Positions 1-12,020 of a stretch of DNA of 64,000 bases are shown here, piece after piece; position 1 is the stretch's first letter, and every line of letters begins with the position of its first letter. Location: the NCBI RefSeq assembly GCF_024166365.1, contig NC_064826.1, positions 21,724,001 to 21,788,000 on the forward strand. Direction: 5' to 3'. The notes beneath the pieces were generated by a model. That model did not search any database, was not told the origin of the DNA, and saw nothing but the letters and a program-made list of their open reading frames with translations. The DNA is from Elephas maximus indicus. Its lineage: Eukaryota; Chordata; Mammalia; Proboscidea; Elephantidae. The position numbers were made by a program, and so were the translations under genes.

Positions 1-874
1 TGGCTCCAGGCACCCACATGTGCTGTGGCCCTTGCTCGCCCTTGGCCTGGTCCTCGTGACCACACCCCAGTGGGCGGGGCTGGTGCCCGGGGACAGGATG
101 TGTGAACAGCAGGCGTCGGGGCGCAGGGCAGGCGCTCCTTCCACCCCGCGGGCGCCCCCGCCCCGCAGCATGCCAACTTCCCTATCTTTCACCCGCTCCT
201 GGCTGTGTGTTTTTAACTGATTTAATAAGCCCTGTAATTTCAGCATCTTCATGTGGTCTGGAAGCCTTCAGTTCCCTGACCTCAGGCAGGGGGCTGGCTG
301 GTCGCGTACAGCACTCTCCTGTGTCCAGGTCATTTCCACACGACCATGTGACATAGACAGCATCTTAGGGACATTTGCAGAGATACCTGGAGGAGGGCAT
401 TTGGGGCCTCCCATTGTGATAGTCTGGATATGAAAGGAAGGGTCAGCCCTGTACCTTCCAGGACGGCTCAGCAACACCTCTGCCCTGCGCTCTTCTTCAG
501 TGAGGCCTTGACCTCTGTAAGCAGAGGCCCACGTGGCACTGGGTGAGGGCAGCGGAGTGACCTTCTGTGACTTCCGAGGCTCTGTCATACAAGGCGATGC
601 CTCTTCTGCCTTGCTCACTGAAACCAGCTCTTGCTCTGGAAGCCTGTCAGTCGACAGGCAAGCTGTCCCACCACCTGAGGACGCCATCCTGTGAAGAAGC
701 CACAGTGACCCACATGGAGAGACCACAGAGAACGGGTGTTTCAGTGACAGCCAGCACCAATGGCAGCCTGGAAGGAATGAGTCTCGGATGGTCCCAGCTC
801 CCCCTTCCAGTCCAGTGAGGCCAGTACACCTGGCTACAAGGTGACAGTGCTCAGGTGTCTGGTGGTCCTGTGCT
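1..874. other. Gene-free flank, no recognised element
   Basis: This stretch lies far 3' of SND1, on the side that faces LEP in human. I see no exon-like open frame with splice sites and no repeat family I recognise. The longer open frames on either strand are uninterrupted because the DNA is GC-rich; they have no domain or codon pattern that suggests coding. Confidence 0.5.
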
Positions 875-1115
875 GCCCTCCTCCCCCTGTCTCCCTTGAC
901 CCCTGCCCCCACCCACCTCCTCCTGTCTCGCCCTGTGTCCTGCCTGCCTCCCCCTTCACTCCTCCACCCTCTTCCTCCCCTGTCTACCCCCATCTCCCCT
1001 GCCTCCCCCTGCTCCCTGCCTCCGCATGCCCCCTCTGCCTCCCCCTCCCCCTCCCCCTGCCCCCTGTCTCCCCTGCCTCCCCCTGTGCTCTGCCCCCCAC
1101 CTCCCCTCCAGCCCC
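875..1115 (+). repeat. Polypyrimidine (CT-rich) low-complexity tract
   Basis: About 240 bases are almost entirely C and T on the plus strand, built from imperfect repeats of a CTGCCTCCCC-like unit. The strong strand asymmetry is the kind that can form triplex or other non-B DNA. It creates long open frames on both strands (proline/serine-rich on one, glycine/arginine-rich on the other) that I do not regard as genes. Confidence 0.85.
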
Positions 1116-1957
1116 AGCACTGCATTGTGAGAAAGGCCCTCTCATCCAGCTCACTCAGCTAAGGGTTCCTTCTCTCAGGAGCCCCTCGAGAGGCCTCTCA
1201 AGGCTGGAGGGGGATGCTGGTTGAGGACAGCTATGCCAGGCCTCCCTTGTTTAAGGCCCCCACCCAGGGCAGGAGCATTTTAGTCCAGGTGATTCAAATC
1301 CCTCTCAAAGCTGGTCCCAGAGCTGGCTCCATGGGTTCTGACAGGAGGAGGCAGTGGGGGTCCAGGGTGCAAGTGGCAGTTGAACCCCCATGTCTCAGGC
1401 CCAGCCAGCACCACAGAGCCTTAGGTCTGCACAGCGGGTGCCAGCTGTCTGACCAGGACAGGGCTCTTAAGGACCCACCTGACAGGACATGTCCTCCAGG
1501 CCCTCAAGCCTGGTCCTCCTGGGGACAGCTAAGAGCTCCATGAGCTGAAAGCTGCAGCCTTGCTCCTTCCTGTAGATCTGACTCTGCAATGTCCTTCCCT
1601 CCCCTCCCTCAAACCACTTCAAAGGGTCAGTCCTCCTACTCCAGCACAGCCCGCCCCCTCCTTGGTGCTCAATCTCCCATTCTCTTGCTTTCAGTCCATT
1701 TAGTCGGCCTTGGCCTGGAAGAAGGTGTTTCTTCGTCCTTGTTCCCGAGTGTCTCTTAGTCCTCCCCACAAGCCACTCACAGGATTCGACTGAGCACCAT
1801 GATAGAAAAGTGCTTAGGGGCGACTCGGGGCCTGATTACCAAGGTCTGGGCTACAGAGCTGTCCAGACGACCTCAGAACTTACGGAGTAATTACCGCAGG
1901 GCGAGATCTGCTCAGAGAACTGTTGTGAGCCTGGCCTCCAGCCAGACTGCCAGGTCC
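1116..1957. other. Gene-free flank, no recognised element
   Basis: Unique-looking sequence between the polypyrimidine tract and a MIR element. No supported gene, RNA or mobile element is visible. Confidence 0.4.
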
Positions 1958-2150
1958 AAACCCAGCCTCACCCCTCTCAGCTGTGTGGCCCTGGACAAGT
2001 GACTTACCCTGTCTGTGCTTCAGTCTCCTCATCTGCAAAATGGGTTGCAATGGAGCCTATGTCACAGGTAAATGAGTAAATGGATATGAAGTGTTTAGAG
2101 CAGGCCCCCGCACCTAGTGAACACAATAGTGTTTGCTCTAATTATTATGA
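1958..2150 (+). repeat. MIR SINE fragment, sense
   Basis: Core and 3' part of a mammalian-wide interspersed repeat. It carries the tell-tale series 'ctgtgtggccctggacaagt', a 'cctcatctgcaaaatggg' block and a tail with 'agtgtttagagcagg'. It is strongly diverged, as expected of an ancient element. Confidence 0.85.
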
Positions 2151-3290
2151 CGCCAACCTCTGTGCTGCCAGTGTGGGGGATACAGACGGGGAGGGTCTTG
2201 CTTTCCACTGGAGGGGGCTATGAGTCTGGAGTTCTTTCTAGAAGAGGAAGAGGGTCCCCTGCCTTACTGTTCACCACAAGAAAACCTCCAACTCTCTCTC
2301 TTCCATTGCTTTAGCCTTGCTAGTCCTCGAACCCCGACATCCTCACCACCGTCCCCTCCTGTGGGGGCTGGAGTCCAGGGAGCTATAAGGCCGCCCATCT
2401 GTGCCAGGCCGGGGCCTGGAGACACCAGATATTGACAGGAGTTGATCACTCCCTCCCTCATTTCTGGCTCTGGGGTGCTGGGAACCCTGGGAGATGGCAG
2501 CCCAGAAAAAGCTCCCTGTGTGAGGATCATTTCCAGGCTGGCCCAGAAGGAGGCTGTTCCGAGGTTAGGCCCTCCCTCGCATAGCCAGGTGTTGCTTCCT
2601 ACACAGGGTGGGCGGTTTGGGGAGGGGCAGTGGTGAGCCCAGGATGCCTCAGCCTCACTGTCTTCTGCATCTGTCCAAGCCCTAGCCATCATCCTTGCCC
2701 TTCTCAGGTATTCCCTGGAAAATTCTGGCCTCCCTTCCTCACGGAATCTGATGCTGTGACTTGCTCAGCTATTTCCTGTGCCCCTCTGGCCATCCCTACC
2801 AGACCAGAAACTTCCAGAAGGTAGGACCAAAGTCACCCCTGGCTCTGAACAGTCCCTGCTTCCTGGGGATATGGTGGAATGACTGTCTACCAATGGTGAC
2901 CAACAAGGAGGTGGTCCCCTGTCCATCTCTAGCGGCTGGCGGTGCTGGTAGTGGGTCTACATGACCCACAAGAGCCTGGACAATGTCAAGGCCCTCCTCT
3001 CTGAACTGTGACTCCTCTCTCCATCCTCCACGGGGAAGAACCAGAGCCACACTTCGTACACCTCAGGGGAAACAGGGCCCTGCGTGAAATATCAATCTTA
3101 GAAGGGCATGGGCCATAGAAAATGAACCATGAATGAGGCCTTCCTCACTCTGAACGACTCTGGACACAGCGCAGGGCAGTGAGCCGGTGAGCGGCAGGAG
3201 AAGCCGAGGGCAATCACTCAACCATCAACAGCGAAGGCTGGTGTGCCTGCACCAAGTGCCAGGCCTGCACCTGGCATTCTCTCAGGAACT
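2151..3290. other. Gene-free flank, no recognised element
   Basis: Unique-looking sequence between two MIR fragments. Several short open frames exist on both strands, but none has a recognisable domain, splice context or start context. Confidence 0.4.
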
Positions 3291-3294
3291 TCTC

Positions 3295-3440
3295 CGAACA
3301 GCCCCTCAAGGCAGGGCTATTATCACTCCTGTCTTATAGATGAGGAAAATGAGTCACCGAGAGACTGAGTAACTTGCCAGAGTCACATACAGAGTGAGCA
3401 AGCGGCAGAGCCAGGACTTGAACCTGGGTGGTCTCACACA
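3295..3440 (-). repeat. MIR SINE fragment, antisense
   Basis: Reverse complement of the MIR core. 'gatgaggaaaatgagtc' is followed by 'taacttgccagagtcac' and 'gccaggacttgaacctgg', the order expected for an antisense copy. Confidence 0.85.
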
Positions 3441-3694
3441 ATGTCAGCTCTCCTCACAGGACACCAGAGCATCCTGCCCCCGCAACTAACAGCAGCATTT
3501 CGTCACTCGCCATGTCTCTGAGATGGCTTTCTGCCAAGGCCACTTGCTCAGCCCCATACTGCTCCTGTCTCCCTGGACCTATTTGTCTCAGTCAGCTACC
3601 TGCACAAGAATGCTGTGTAACAACCACCCTCAAATCTCAGTGGCCTACAGTAAAAAGCATTTATGTTCAAGGCCGGGGGGTTTCCAGGTCATCT

Positions 3695-4720
3695 GCAATT
3701 TGGCAGCATTCATTAGACATCTATTATGTGCACCACTAGCTGTCTGTCAGCTTTTGCTGTGGTGGCTTGTGTATTGCTGTGATGCTGGAAGCTATGCCAC
3801 CGCTATTTCAAATACCAGCATGATCACCCATGATGGACAGCTTTAGCAGAGCTTCCAGACTAAGACAGACTAGGAAGAAAGGCCTGGAGATCTACTTCCA
3901 AAAATTAGTCAGTGAAAACCCTGTAGATCACAACAGAATATTGTCCAACATAGTGCTGGAGGCTGAGCCCCTTTCCAACCTAGGGGCTCAGGCGCTTAAA
4001 ATACACAGTGGCCACAACAATGAGCTCCAGCATACCAATGATTGTGAAGATGGTGCAGGACCGGGCAACGTTTTATTCCGTTGTACATGTGGCAGCCATG
4101 AGTCAGAGCTGACTCAAAAACAACTAACATTATGTGCCAGGCATGGTTCTGTTCTTGATCAGACCCTCAGGAGCCGGCCACCAGCAGGGGAGATGTACAA
4201 GAAGCTAACTGTTAGGAGAAGTGCCAGCACTATGACAGAATGTTGGGGGACACCAGCAGAGAGGGGTGACCAGTCCTTCCCTCAGGAGAACTGGGGATAG
4301 AGGGTAACATGTGAGCCGTACTTCAAAAAATTAGTAGGGTTTTAGGAGACAGAGAAGTTGGAAAGGGTATTCCAGGAATCGAGAGCAGCCCTTCACCAAG
4401 GCTCAGAGGTGTGGAGAGACAGACAGGGAGCCCTCGGGGGACGGTGCGCAGCCTAGGTTGCTGGAGCCATTGGGGAAGGAGGATGTTGGCCCCAGACTGC
4501 AAAGAGTCAGGCTGAGCTGTTCAAGAAGCCCTTGAAAGGTTTAAAGCTGCAGAGTGGCGTGGTTTGCTCTTGAGGGAGGACACAGAGTGGAGGGCAGGAA
4601 GATGCCTGGAGGCTGGAGGCATTAGTAGCTCTCCAGGTGAGAGATGCTGTGAGCAGGGCCGGCTGGACACAGCTCGTGGGGCAGGTGGAGTTGGCTGAGT
4701 GTACAGAGGACGGAAGGGCT
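3695..4720 (-). repeat. L2 LINE remnant, split by an RTE-derived element
   Basis: The junction motif 'tctattatgtgc' and, after the insertion, 'tatgtgccaggcatgg' resemble the 3' end of L2 in antisense. The sequence after 4130 keeps weak L2-like motifs ('gaaagggtattccaggaat', then 'ctccaggtgagagatgctg'). The copy is old and its outer limits are uncertain. Confidence 0.6.
3732..4128 (+). mobile_element. Non-autonomous RTE-derived element (5'UTR plus tail)
   Basis: About 400 bases begin like the 5' untranslated region of the RTE retrotransposons in this window ('tgtctgtcag' near 3741, then the 'ttgctgtgatgctggaagct' block) and end in the tail shared with AfroSINEs ('atgagtcagagctgactcaa'). No reverse-transcriptase sequence lies between. 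It is flanked by a perfect 9-bp direct repeat ATTATGTGC (3723-3731 and 4129-4137), so its boundaries are well set. It sits inside an L2 remnant and presumably moved using proteins from full RTE copies. Confidence 0.85.
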
Positions 4721-5799
4721 CCCTGAGGGGGTCCATGCAGTGAATGACCCCAGCAACGGAAAGATTGTGTCTGTGAGCAGCTCACGTTTTCAGCACTGGC
4801 ATCTAATTGAGATAAATCCTCCTCCCATCCCTCTCCAAAGTGGATACTTTGCAGAGCCATCACTCACCCAATTCCTTACTAAAATGTTTGTTCTTTGCTT
4901 AAAAAGCCTCCTGCTTCTAGAGGCACTCACACATGGCCCTGGGGAGGGTGGAGGCCCAGCACTGGCAACTGGCCCACGTTCCTTCTCTGTGGATCCCAGA
5001 CCTGCTCAGAGAGAACCCGCTGAGGTGGGGTCTGCAGGTAACCCCAGCCAGGTGCAGACAGGTGGGTCCTGCGGGCTTTCTCTTTGGGCTTCTAAGGCGC
5101 CAGCTCCAGCGTGGGTGCTCAGAAAGGGTCCCCGCCAGTGATAGTTGGATACTCAGTGCTGACATGAGGCCCCTGGGTCTGGCAACCAGCCAGCAGGAGT
5201 TCTAGGACCCTCCGCGCCCTCCCACTTCTCTCTGCTGGCGTGCCCCCCCATTCTGGCTCCCCTCCCCCGCCCAAGCCTGGCTGAGGTGAGGCTGGAGAGC
5301 AGACAGCTGCTGCAGGGACAGGAGAGACCCATGTCGCCAGCTCAAGCCTGGGAAGGAGGGCGAGGTGGCAGCAGGACAGGTGCTTATTTTTAGCCCAATT
5401 ATTGGCTGAGGCTTTGCAGACCAAGCTGCTCCTCACTGATACTGCTCCTTCTCCCCTCAGGGCTGGGAATTGCTTTCTTTTCCAGGAGCCACCTCAGCAG
5501 GGCCCACTGCGGTGGCAGACCTCTGGCAGGCTGGGGTGTCTATTATTTTTGATTGGGTCTTATGGGGCATGAAATCACAGTGGGGGGGCACAGGCTAACC
5601 AGACGGGTGGCCCAGGGTAGCTCCACCCAAGGGCTGGGCCGACTCTGGCCCTGGGACGGGCATTGTGGACTGCAGCTGGGGGGCAGGCCTGGCCCTGGCT
5701 GGTGCTCTGGGCCAGGCCCTTCAGGCCCGAAGAGAGCTGAGGCGGTTGGTGCCTCAGCTGCTCTTTTCTGCCAAAGGCCTAACTGAGGTGTGAAGAAGA
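4721..5799. other. Gene-free flank, no recognised element
   Basis: GC-rich, unique-looking sequence. A short AT-rich patch near 5385-5410 ('gcccaattattggctgagg') could be a conserved noncoding fragment, but there is nothing else to support it. No gene or mobile element is recognised. Confidence 0.4.
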
Positions 5800-6268
5800 A
5801 CTGAGTCAGCTGCAACAAATTAAGCACAGTTTGGGGGCTCAGGACAACAGATTTTTATTCTCTCACAGTCCTGGAGGCTAAAAGTCCTAAATCAAGGTGC
5901 AGCAGGGCTCATTCCCTCTGAAGGTTCTAGGGGAGAATCCTTTCTTGCCTCTTCCTGCTTCTGGAGACTCCTGGCATTCCTTGGCTTGTGACAGCATCAC
6001 TCCAATCTCAGCCTCTCGTCCTGCCTTCTTCGTGTGGCCTTTTCCCCTACGTCCCTGTGTCTCAAATCTCCCTTTCCTTTCTCTTATTAGACAGCAGCCA
6101 TTGGATTGAGGGCCCCCTAAATCCAGGATGACCTCATCCCGTGACCCTTAACCTAGTCACATCTGTAAAGACCTTATTTCTAAATGAAGTCACATTCTCA
6201 GGAACTGGGGGGGGGGTTGAGACTTGGATGTGTCTTTTTAGGGAAACACTGTTCAGTGCACTACAGCC
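5800..6268 (-). mobile_element. MLT1-family LTR (ERVL-MaLR), antisense
   Basis: Antisense LTR of the ancient MaLR group. In order it shows the 'tttttattctctcacagtcc' block, 'ggaggctaaaagtcc', 'tcctggcattccttggcttg', a 'gacctcatcccgtgaccctt' block and 'aagaccttatttctaaatga'. No internal retroviral sequence is attached, so it is a solo LTR. Confidence 0.8.
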
Positions 6269-6497
6269 AGGCTTCTGTGGTCATGCCGCTGCTTAGATCT
6301 CCACTTTTGCTGCAGAGCCACAGGTCAGAGGGCAGCAAGGTCACAGGGCACCAGGCTGCTGGAAGATGCTGTTGCAAAGACTGCTTCCAGGCTTGGCTGG
6401 GCACTTACCTCCTCGTCCTGGTGTAAAGGAGGACTGCGTCTGAGGCCTGAGCACAGAGGAATGGCTGATATCAAGGGCCAGGAAATGCGAAGAAAGG

Positions 6498-6897
6498 CTT
6501 CCACCCATCTGTCAGTTTGTTGTATTGTGGTGGCTTGTGTGTTGCTGTGAAGCTGGAAGCTATGCCACTGGTACTTCAAATACCAGCACGGCCAGCCATG
6601 GTGGACAGGTTTCAGCAGAGCTGAAAGATTAAGACAGCCTAGGAAGAAAGGCCTGGTGATCGGCTCCCAAAAATCAGCCAGTTGAAAACCCTATGGACCA
6701 CAACAGAGTATTGTCTGATATAGAGCTGGAAGCTGAGCTCCCTAGGTTGGAAGGCACTCAAAATACACGTGGCCGCATCAATGGATTGGAGCATACCAAC
6801 AATCATGAAGACGGTACAAGACCAGGCAATGTTTTGTTCTGTTATGCATAGGGTCACCGAGAGTCAGAGTTGACTCAACGGTAACTAACAACGACAA
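6498..6897 (+). mobile_element. Non-autonomous RTE-derived element (5'UTR plus tail)
   Basis: Second copy of the bipartite element. Its 5' part matches the RTE 5'UTR ('tggcttgtgtgttgctgtga', 'aggaagaaaggcctggtgat') and its 3' part is the RTE/AfroSINE tail ('gtcaccgagagtcagagttg'). It collects the same middle sequence as the copy at 3732, including 'aaaccctatggaccacaac'. A short imperfect direct repeat (GAAGAAAG) lies at both ends. Confidence 0.8.
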
Positions 6898-6981
6898 TGA
6901 AGAAAGCGGACTGAAGCAAAGAAATCTGAGCCCTACAGAATGTGCTGTACCTGGGCAGAGAAGGAAAGAAAATTAACAAGG

Positions 6982-7136
6982 GACCCCATACCCATTGCTG
7001 TTGAGTTAATTCTGACTCATAGCAACCCTATAGGACAGAGTAGAACCCTGCCCCATAGGGTTTCCAAAGAGCGGTTGGTGATTCAAACTGCTGACCCAGC
7101 AGTCATAGTTCTTAACTACTGTGCCGCCAGGGCTCC
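6982..7136 (-). mobile_element. AfroSINE, antisense
   Basis: Read on the minus strand this runs from a tRNA-like head ('gccctggcggcacagtagtt') to the RTE-type tail ('agtcagaattaactcaacag'). A perfect 8-bp target-site duplication TAACAAGG flanks it (6974-6981 and 7137-7144). Confidence 0.92.
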
Positions 7137-7845
7137 TAACAAGGAGCAGCCAGGCCTAAAACCCACTGAGATGCTGCAGCCCCCACCCCCAGGCCTCCCT
7201 GCACCAGGACCTGGAGGGCTTGGTGTGAGCTGACATCCCAGGACCCCTGGGTAGCTCCTGGAAAACACTCAGATGCTTGTCTTCACCTCTCCTGCCTCCA
7301 CCTCGGACCCCTTTTCAAATTGAGGTACCTTGCTTTGAGAGCTCAGCCCCTGCCAGCATCCCGCACCGCACGTGGTCCCCGCACCTCCCCAACTCACACA
7401 TCCCATCAGCTCCTCTGTCCTCCCATCAGAATGCACCAGACACATCTCATTCCCTTAGGCTTCTTTCTCAGCTTTTCAGGTGATACCGAGCTAATTCTAT
7501 AAACAAATTTAAACCAACTTGGGAGCTAATGAGTGAAACTGTTAATGACTACTGACAACAAAAAGGGCTGGGGAGGGATAGAGTTTGCATTGTTGTTGAG
7601 AAGAGGTTTTACCGCAAAGAAAGTAATCCCTAACAGTGGGTGGGTTTCTGTCCGTTGACAGGGGGTGAGAGGAATTTTGGGGTCGAGGGGGCTTGTCAGC
7701 GACCTGGAGGTCACTCCGTGGGAAGTGACCACATCATCTGCCGCTGTGCCATGCCACCTGCACCTGTGGGGCCCTAAGGCCCCACCTGGGACAGGTCTCA
7801 TTGGGTCAGAGATTCAGGCAGGCCTAAGATACATAAACATGCTTC
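7137..7845. other. Gene-free flank, no recognised element
   Basis: Unique-looking sequence between two antisense AfroSINEs. No supported gene or repeat. Confidence 0.4.
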
Positions 7846-8057
7846 CAAAAAAAAATCTCAAACTAGTTGCCATCAAATTGGTTCCAACTCATGGTGACCC
7901 CATGTGTGTATAACTGAGCTCCATAGGGTGTTCAAGGCTGTGACCTTTGGGAAGTAGATTACCAGGCCTGTGTCCTAAGGAGCTACGGGGTGAGTTCGAA
8001 CACCAACCTTTTGGTTAGTAATCAAACACTTAACCACTTGTACCACCCAGGGATTCT
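7846..8057 (-). mobile_element. AfroSINE (longer subtype), antisense
   Basis: Antisense AfroSINE with an extra middle segment ('gggaagtagattaccaggcc') absent from the short copies. A perfect 12-bp target-site duplication TAAACATGCTTC lies at 7834-7845 and 8058-8069, which fixes both ends. Confidence 0.93.
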
Positions 8058-8069
8058 TAAACATGCTTC

Positions 8070-9912
8070 AGGATTTGCTCACTACTGTAACCTCCTAACC
8101 TACAGGTGTAGCAAATGAGAATAAGCCCAGGGCCACACAGCAGAGCTGCTTGGATCTGAGCCTGGGTGTTTGGTCTCCCAAATCCACGCTTGCTCTCTTT
8201 TTAACATTTACCGGGTTGTTTATTTATTTATTCCCTTGGGACGCCATTTACCTCCTGTCCCTCTCCTCTCAAAAGCCACACATTCCAAAGTATGGGGGTT
8301 TGTAAGAATGCTTGCAAAATGCTCTCTGTGTGCAGATGTGTCCTTTTAGTCTCTGCAGGTGGCTCAGACCTAGGGCTTTCATTCTCTTTCTTCCTCTTTC
8401 CACTCAGCACTGTTTTTAAGACTCCCCCAGTCTCTGTGTGCACAGGTATGTCCTGACTTCTAGCAGCTGTGGGGTGTTCCATGGTTTTTTTCCACTGCAT
8501 TTGATTGTCCAGACTCCCAGGAATGGGCCCTCCATTCCCTGCCACCACAAGGAAATGGCCATAAACGCCCTCACGCCCTCATACTGACGAGCATGTGTGT
8601 GTGTGTGGACTTCTTTGGGGCCCACTACTAGAGCAGGTATGCTGGACTCCAGGGTAGGCAGGCCCCGAATGTGTCTCAGAACCGCATTCCTGTAGGGTAA
8701 TGAGATTCAGCTATATGCATCCCCTCCCTAATGGAATCAGCTTTGCTCTTCCCCGAAGCATGCTGGGGATGAATTCGGGATGGACTTGGGCTAAGGTACA
8801 AGGCCAGGAGTGGCATGACTGGGCCAGCGGCTGAGGCCGAGGAATGCCTTAGCAACAAGAAAGAAAACATCTGGGCCTGGACGTGAAGTCCCTGGGAACA
8901 CTGACTGCCCAAGGACATGGGAGAAAAACAATGAGCTTTGGTCCCAGCTGGAATGGTATATATGCTTGGGTCCCTTGCTAGGTGGTTGCGGAAAAAACTC
9001 TTAGCCAGCTGCCACTGCAGAGCAGCTGCTTCCTTGTGTCAGTAAGTTTCCCTGAACAAACTCATGAATCTGGAAAGCGCTACGTGTCAGTTCTTCGGAT
9101 TATCTGCCAGGATGCAGTGAGGGTCTTGCCTTGCTGGGGCTGTCCCCTGACAATTGCATTCTCCAGAATGGCCACTTTGGTCCATACCCCATCCATCCCT
9201 ATCCACACTGGCTATGGAAGCCCCCAGCCGTGAAACAGTGCACGGTGTCAAGGCTGACGTGAAGTTCAAGTTCTGGTGAACCAAAAACGTGAGAAGAGAA
9301 AAACTGAGTCGTTTTCACTGTCTAGATATTCATCACCATTGTTGACGTGCTGATATGTTGTTGTCTAATGACCGACCTGCCCCACAATTCCCACAATGTG
9401 CCTGGGCTTATTTCTCACACACTCCACCCCTCTTACCCTGATCTGCCTGGTTGCTGGTCTCCCTGGACACCACCAACAGGATGCTCCCTCTCTGGCTTCT
9501 GGCTGGGCATGGCATTGAGAGACTGGCAGGAGAGAGGGCAGGAGGAGAGTGAAGTGGGGTTTAGTTACACCTCTGGCTCCTTTCTCTCATGAAAATGTAT
9601 CTGACACATGTCGCCTCCCCTTTGGCCTTCTTTTCTCAGCTTTTCAGGCTGGCCTTCTTCACACAGGTACTTCCTCAGAGCTGCGTTAACTACCCCGCCT
9701 GAGCCCCTCCAGGCCTAGTGGAGGTAACAGTTCCCCTCTCTCGCTAGTCCTGGGGTACTGCATCAGCTCTTGTTGATTTCCGAAAACTCTGCCTTACACC
9801 TTCATGAATATTTCTTTATTGAACACGCCTCAACTACTAGTTTGAAGGTGTTCTGTTTCCTGCTGGGACCCTGACTGGTACAACATCTCATATTTTAAGG
9901 AATAAAATATAT
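8070..9912. other. Gene-free flank, possible old LTR fragments
   Basis: Mostly unique-looking. A (TG)n run is at about 8592-8606. Near 8950-9070 a 'ggtatatatgc' TATA-like sequence is followed by 'cctgaacaaactcatgaatc', which resembles the 3' half of an old LTR. Near 9840-9890 'tgctgggaccctgactggta' also looks like an old LTR or DNA-transposon end. Neither was assigned to a family. Confidence 0.35.
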
Positions 9913-10800
9913 ATAGTGTTGAGTTGCTTATCGGTCCAGTTGTGGGGACTTTTGTTTTCTTTATGTCGATGTGTAACCCATACTGAAGGCTGTGATCTTC
10001 GATACTCATCAGTAAATGCTTCAAGTCCTCTTCACTTCCAGCAAGCAAAGTTGTGTTGTCTGCATAACGCAGGTTGTTAATGAGCCTTCCTCCGATCCTG
10101 ATGCCCCATTCTTCTTCATATAGTTCAACTTCTCAGATTATTTGCTCAGCATACAGATTAAATAGGTTTGGTGGAAAGCTACAACCCTGACACACACCTT
10201 TCCTGATTTTAAACCATACGGTATACTTCTGTTCTGTTCTAACGACTGCCTCTTGATTTATGTAGTTTCCTCATGAACACAGTAAAGTGTTCTGAAACTC
10301 CCATTCTTCTCAAAATTATCCATAATCTATCATGATCCACACAGTCGAATGCCTTTGTATAGTCAATAAAACATAAGTAAACGTCTTTCTGGTATTCTCT
10401 GCTTTCAGCCCTGATCCATCTGACGTGATATCTGCAATGATATTCCTTGCTCCACATCCTCTTCTGAATCTGGCTTGGATTTCTGGCAGTTCCTTGATGA
10501 GGGGCTGCTGTGATTGCTTTTGAATGATCTTCAGCAAAATTTTACTTGTGTGTGATATTAATGATATTGTTCAATAATTTCCTCATTCTGTTGGGTCACC
10601 TTTCTTAGGAATGGGTACAAATATGGATCTCTTCCAGCCAGTTGGCCACGTAGCCGTCTTCCAAATTCTTTGTATAGATGAGCGAGCACTTTCAGCGCTG
10701 CATCTGCTCGGTGTAACATCTCAGTTGGTATTCCGTCAATTCCGGGAGCCTTGATTTTTGCCAATGCCTTCAGTGCATCTTGGACTTCTTCCTTTAATAC

Positions 10801-11311
10801 TGTAATGGATTGAATTGTGTCCCCCCAAAATATGTGTCAGCTTGGTTAGGCCATGTGTGGTTGTCTTCTATTTTGTGATTTTCCTGTGTATTATAAATCA
10901 TAATCTCTGCCTGTAGTTAAAGAGTATTAGGATGGGATTGTAATGCCCTTACTAAGATCATATCCCAGATCCAATGTAAAGGGAGTTTCTCTGGGGTGTG
11001 GCCTGCACCACCTTTTATCTTATAAGAGAGAAAAGGAAAGGGAAGCAAGCAGAGAGTTGGGGACCTCATACCACCACGAAAGCAGTGCCGGGAGCAGAGT
11101 GTGTCCTTTGGACCCGGGGTCCCTGTGCAGAGAAGGTCCTAGTCCAGGGGAAGATTGATGAGTAGGCCTATAGAGAGAGAAAGCCTTCCCCTGGAGCTGA
11201 TGCTCTGATTTTGGACTTTCAACCTACTTTATTGTGAAGAAACAAATTTCTCTTTGTGAAAGCCACCCACTTGTGGTATTTCTGTTATAGCAGCACTAGA
11301 CGACTAAGACA
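10801..11311 (+). mobile_element. MLT1-like solo LTR (ERVL-MaLR) inside the RTE copy
   Basis: It begins TGTAATGGATTGAATTGTGT and ends 'cactagacgactaagaca', the TG...CA termini and end motifs of MaLR LTRs. RTE sequence resumes at once after it ('ttggttcctgatcat'), matching the uninterrupted copy at about 14147. The flanking 5-mers 'aatac' and 'agtga' may be a decayed target-site duplication. No internal region is present. Confidence 0.8.
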
Positions 11312-11861
11312 AGTGACATTGGTTCCTGATCATCTGCTACCTCCTGAAATGGTTGAATGTCAAACAATTCTTTTTGGTACAGGGACTTTGTGTATCATTC
11401 CATCTTCCTTTGATACTTCCTGTGTTGTTTAATATTTTCCCCATAGAATCCTTCAATATTGCAACTAGTGCCTTGAATTTTTTCTTCAGTTCTTTCAGCT
11501 TGAGAAATGCCCAGCATGTTCTTTCCTTCTGTTTTCTAACTCTGGGTGTTTGCACATATCATTATAATACTTTACTTTGTTTTCTTGAGCTGCCCTTTGA
11601 AGTCTTCTGTTCAGCTCTTTTACTTCATCATTTCTTCAATTTGCTTTAGCTACTCGACATTCAAGAGCAAGTTTCAGTCTCATCTGAAATCCGTTTTGGT
11701 CTTTCTTTCTTTCCTGTCTTTTTAATGACCTCTTGCTTTCTTCATGTATGATGTCCTTGATGTCATTCCACAACTCGCCTGGTCTTCCGTCATTAGTGTT
11801 CAATGTGTCAAATCTATTCTTGAGATGGTTTCTAAATTCAGGTGGGATATACTCAAGGTTG

Positions 11862-12020
11862 TCTTTTTTTTCTTATTTATTTTTTATTGTGCTTTAAGTG
11901 AAAGTGCACAGTTTAAGTTAGTTTCTCATACAAAAATTTATACACACATTGTTGTTACCCTACTTGCTCTCCCTATAATGTGACAGTACACTCCTGCTTT
12001 CTGGCCTGTATTTCCTGTGT
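11862..12020 (-). mobile_element. L1 3' end fragment, antisense
   Basis: A T-run on the plus strand (poly-A tail of a minus-strand element) is followed by 'tttattgtgctttaagtgaa' and 'tagtttctcatacaaaaatt'. The same order of motifs occurs at the 3' end of the larger L1 at 18130. It interrupts the RTE between sequences that are adjacent near 14690. Confidence 0.75.

Noticed and set aside
268..1125. 285-residue minus-strand open frame, the longest in the first 3 kb
   Set aside because: It reads through the polypyrimidine tract as Gly/Arg/Glu-rich low complexity. There is no domain, no splice context and no conservation signal that can be seen.
8940..9070. TATA-like 'ggtatatatgc' as a gene promoter
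   Set aside because: The following sequence looks like the R/U5 part of an old LTR, and no open frame or exon follows.
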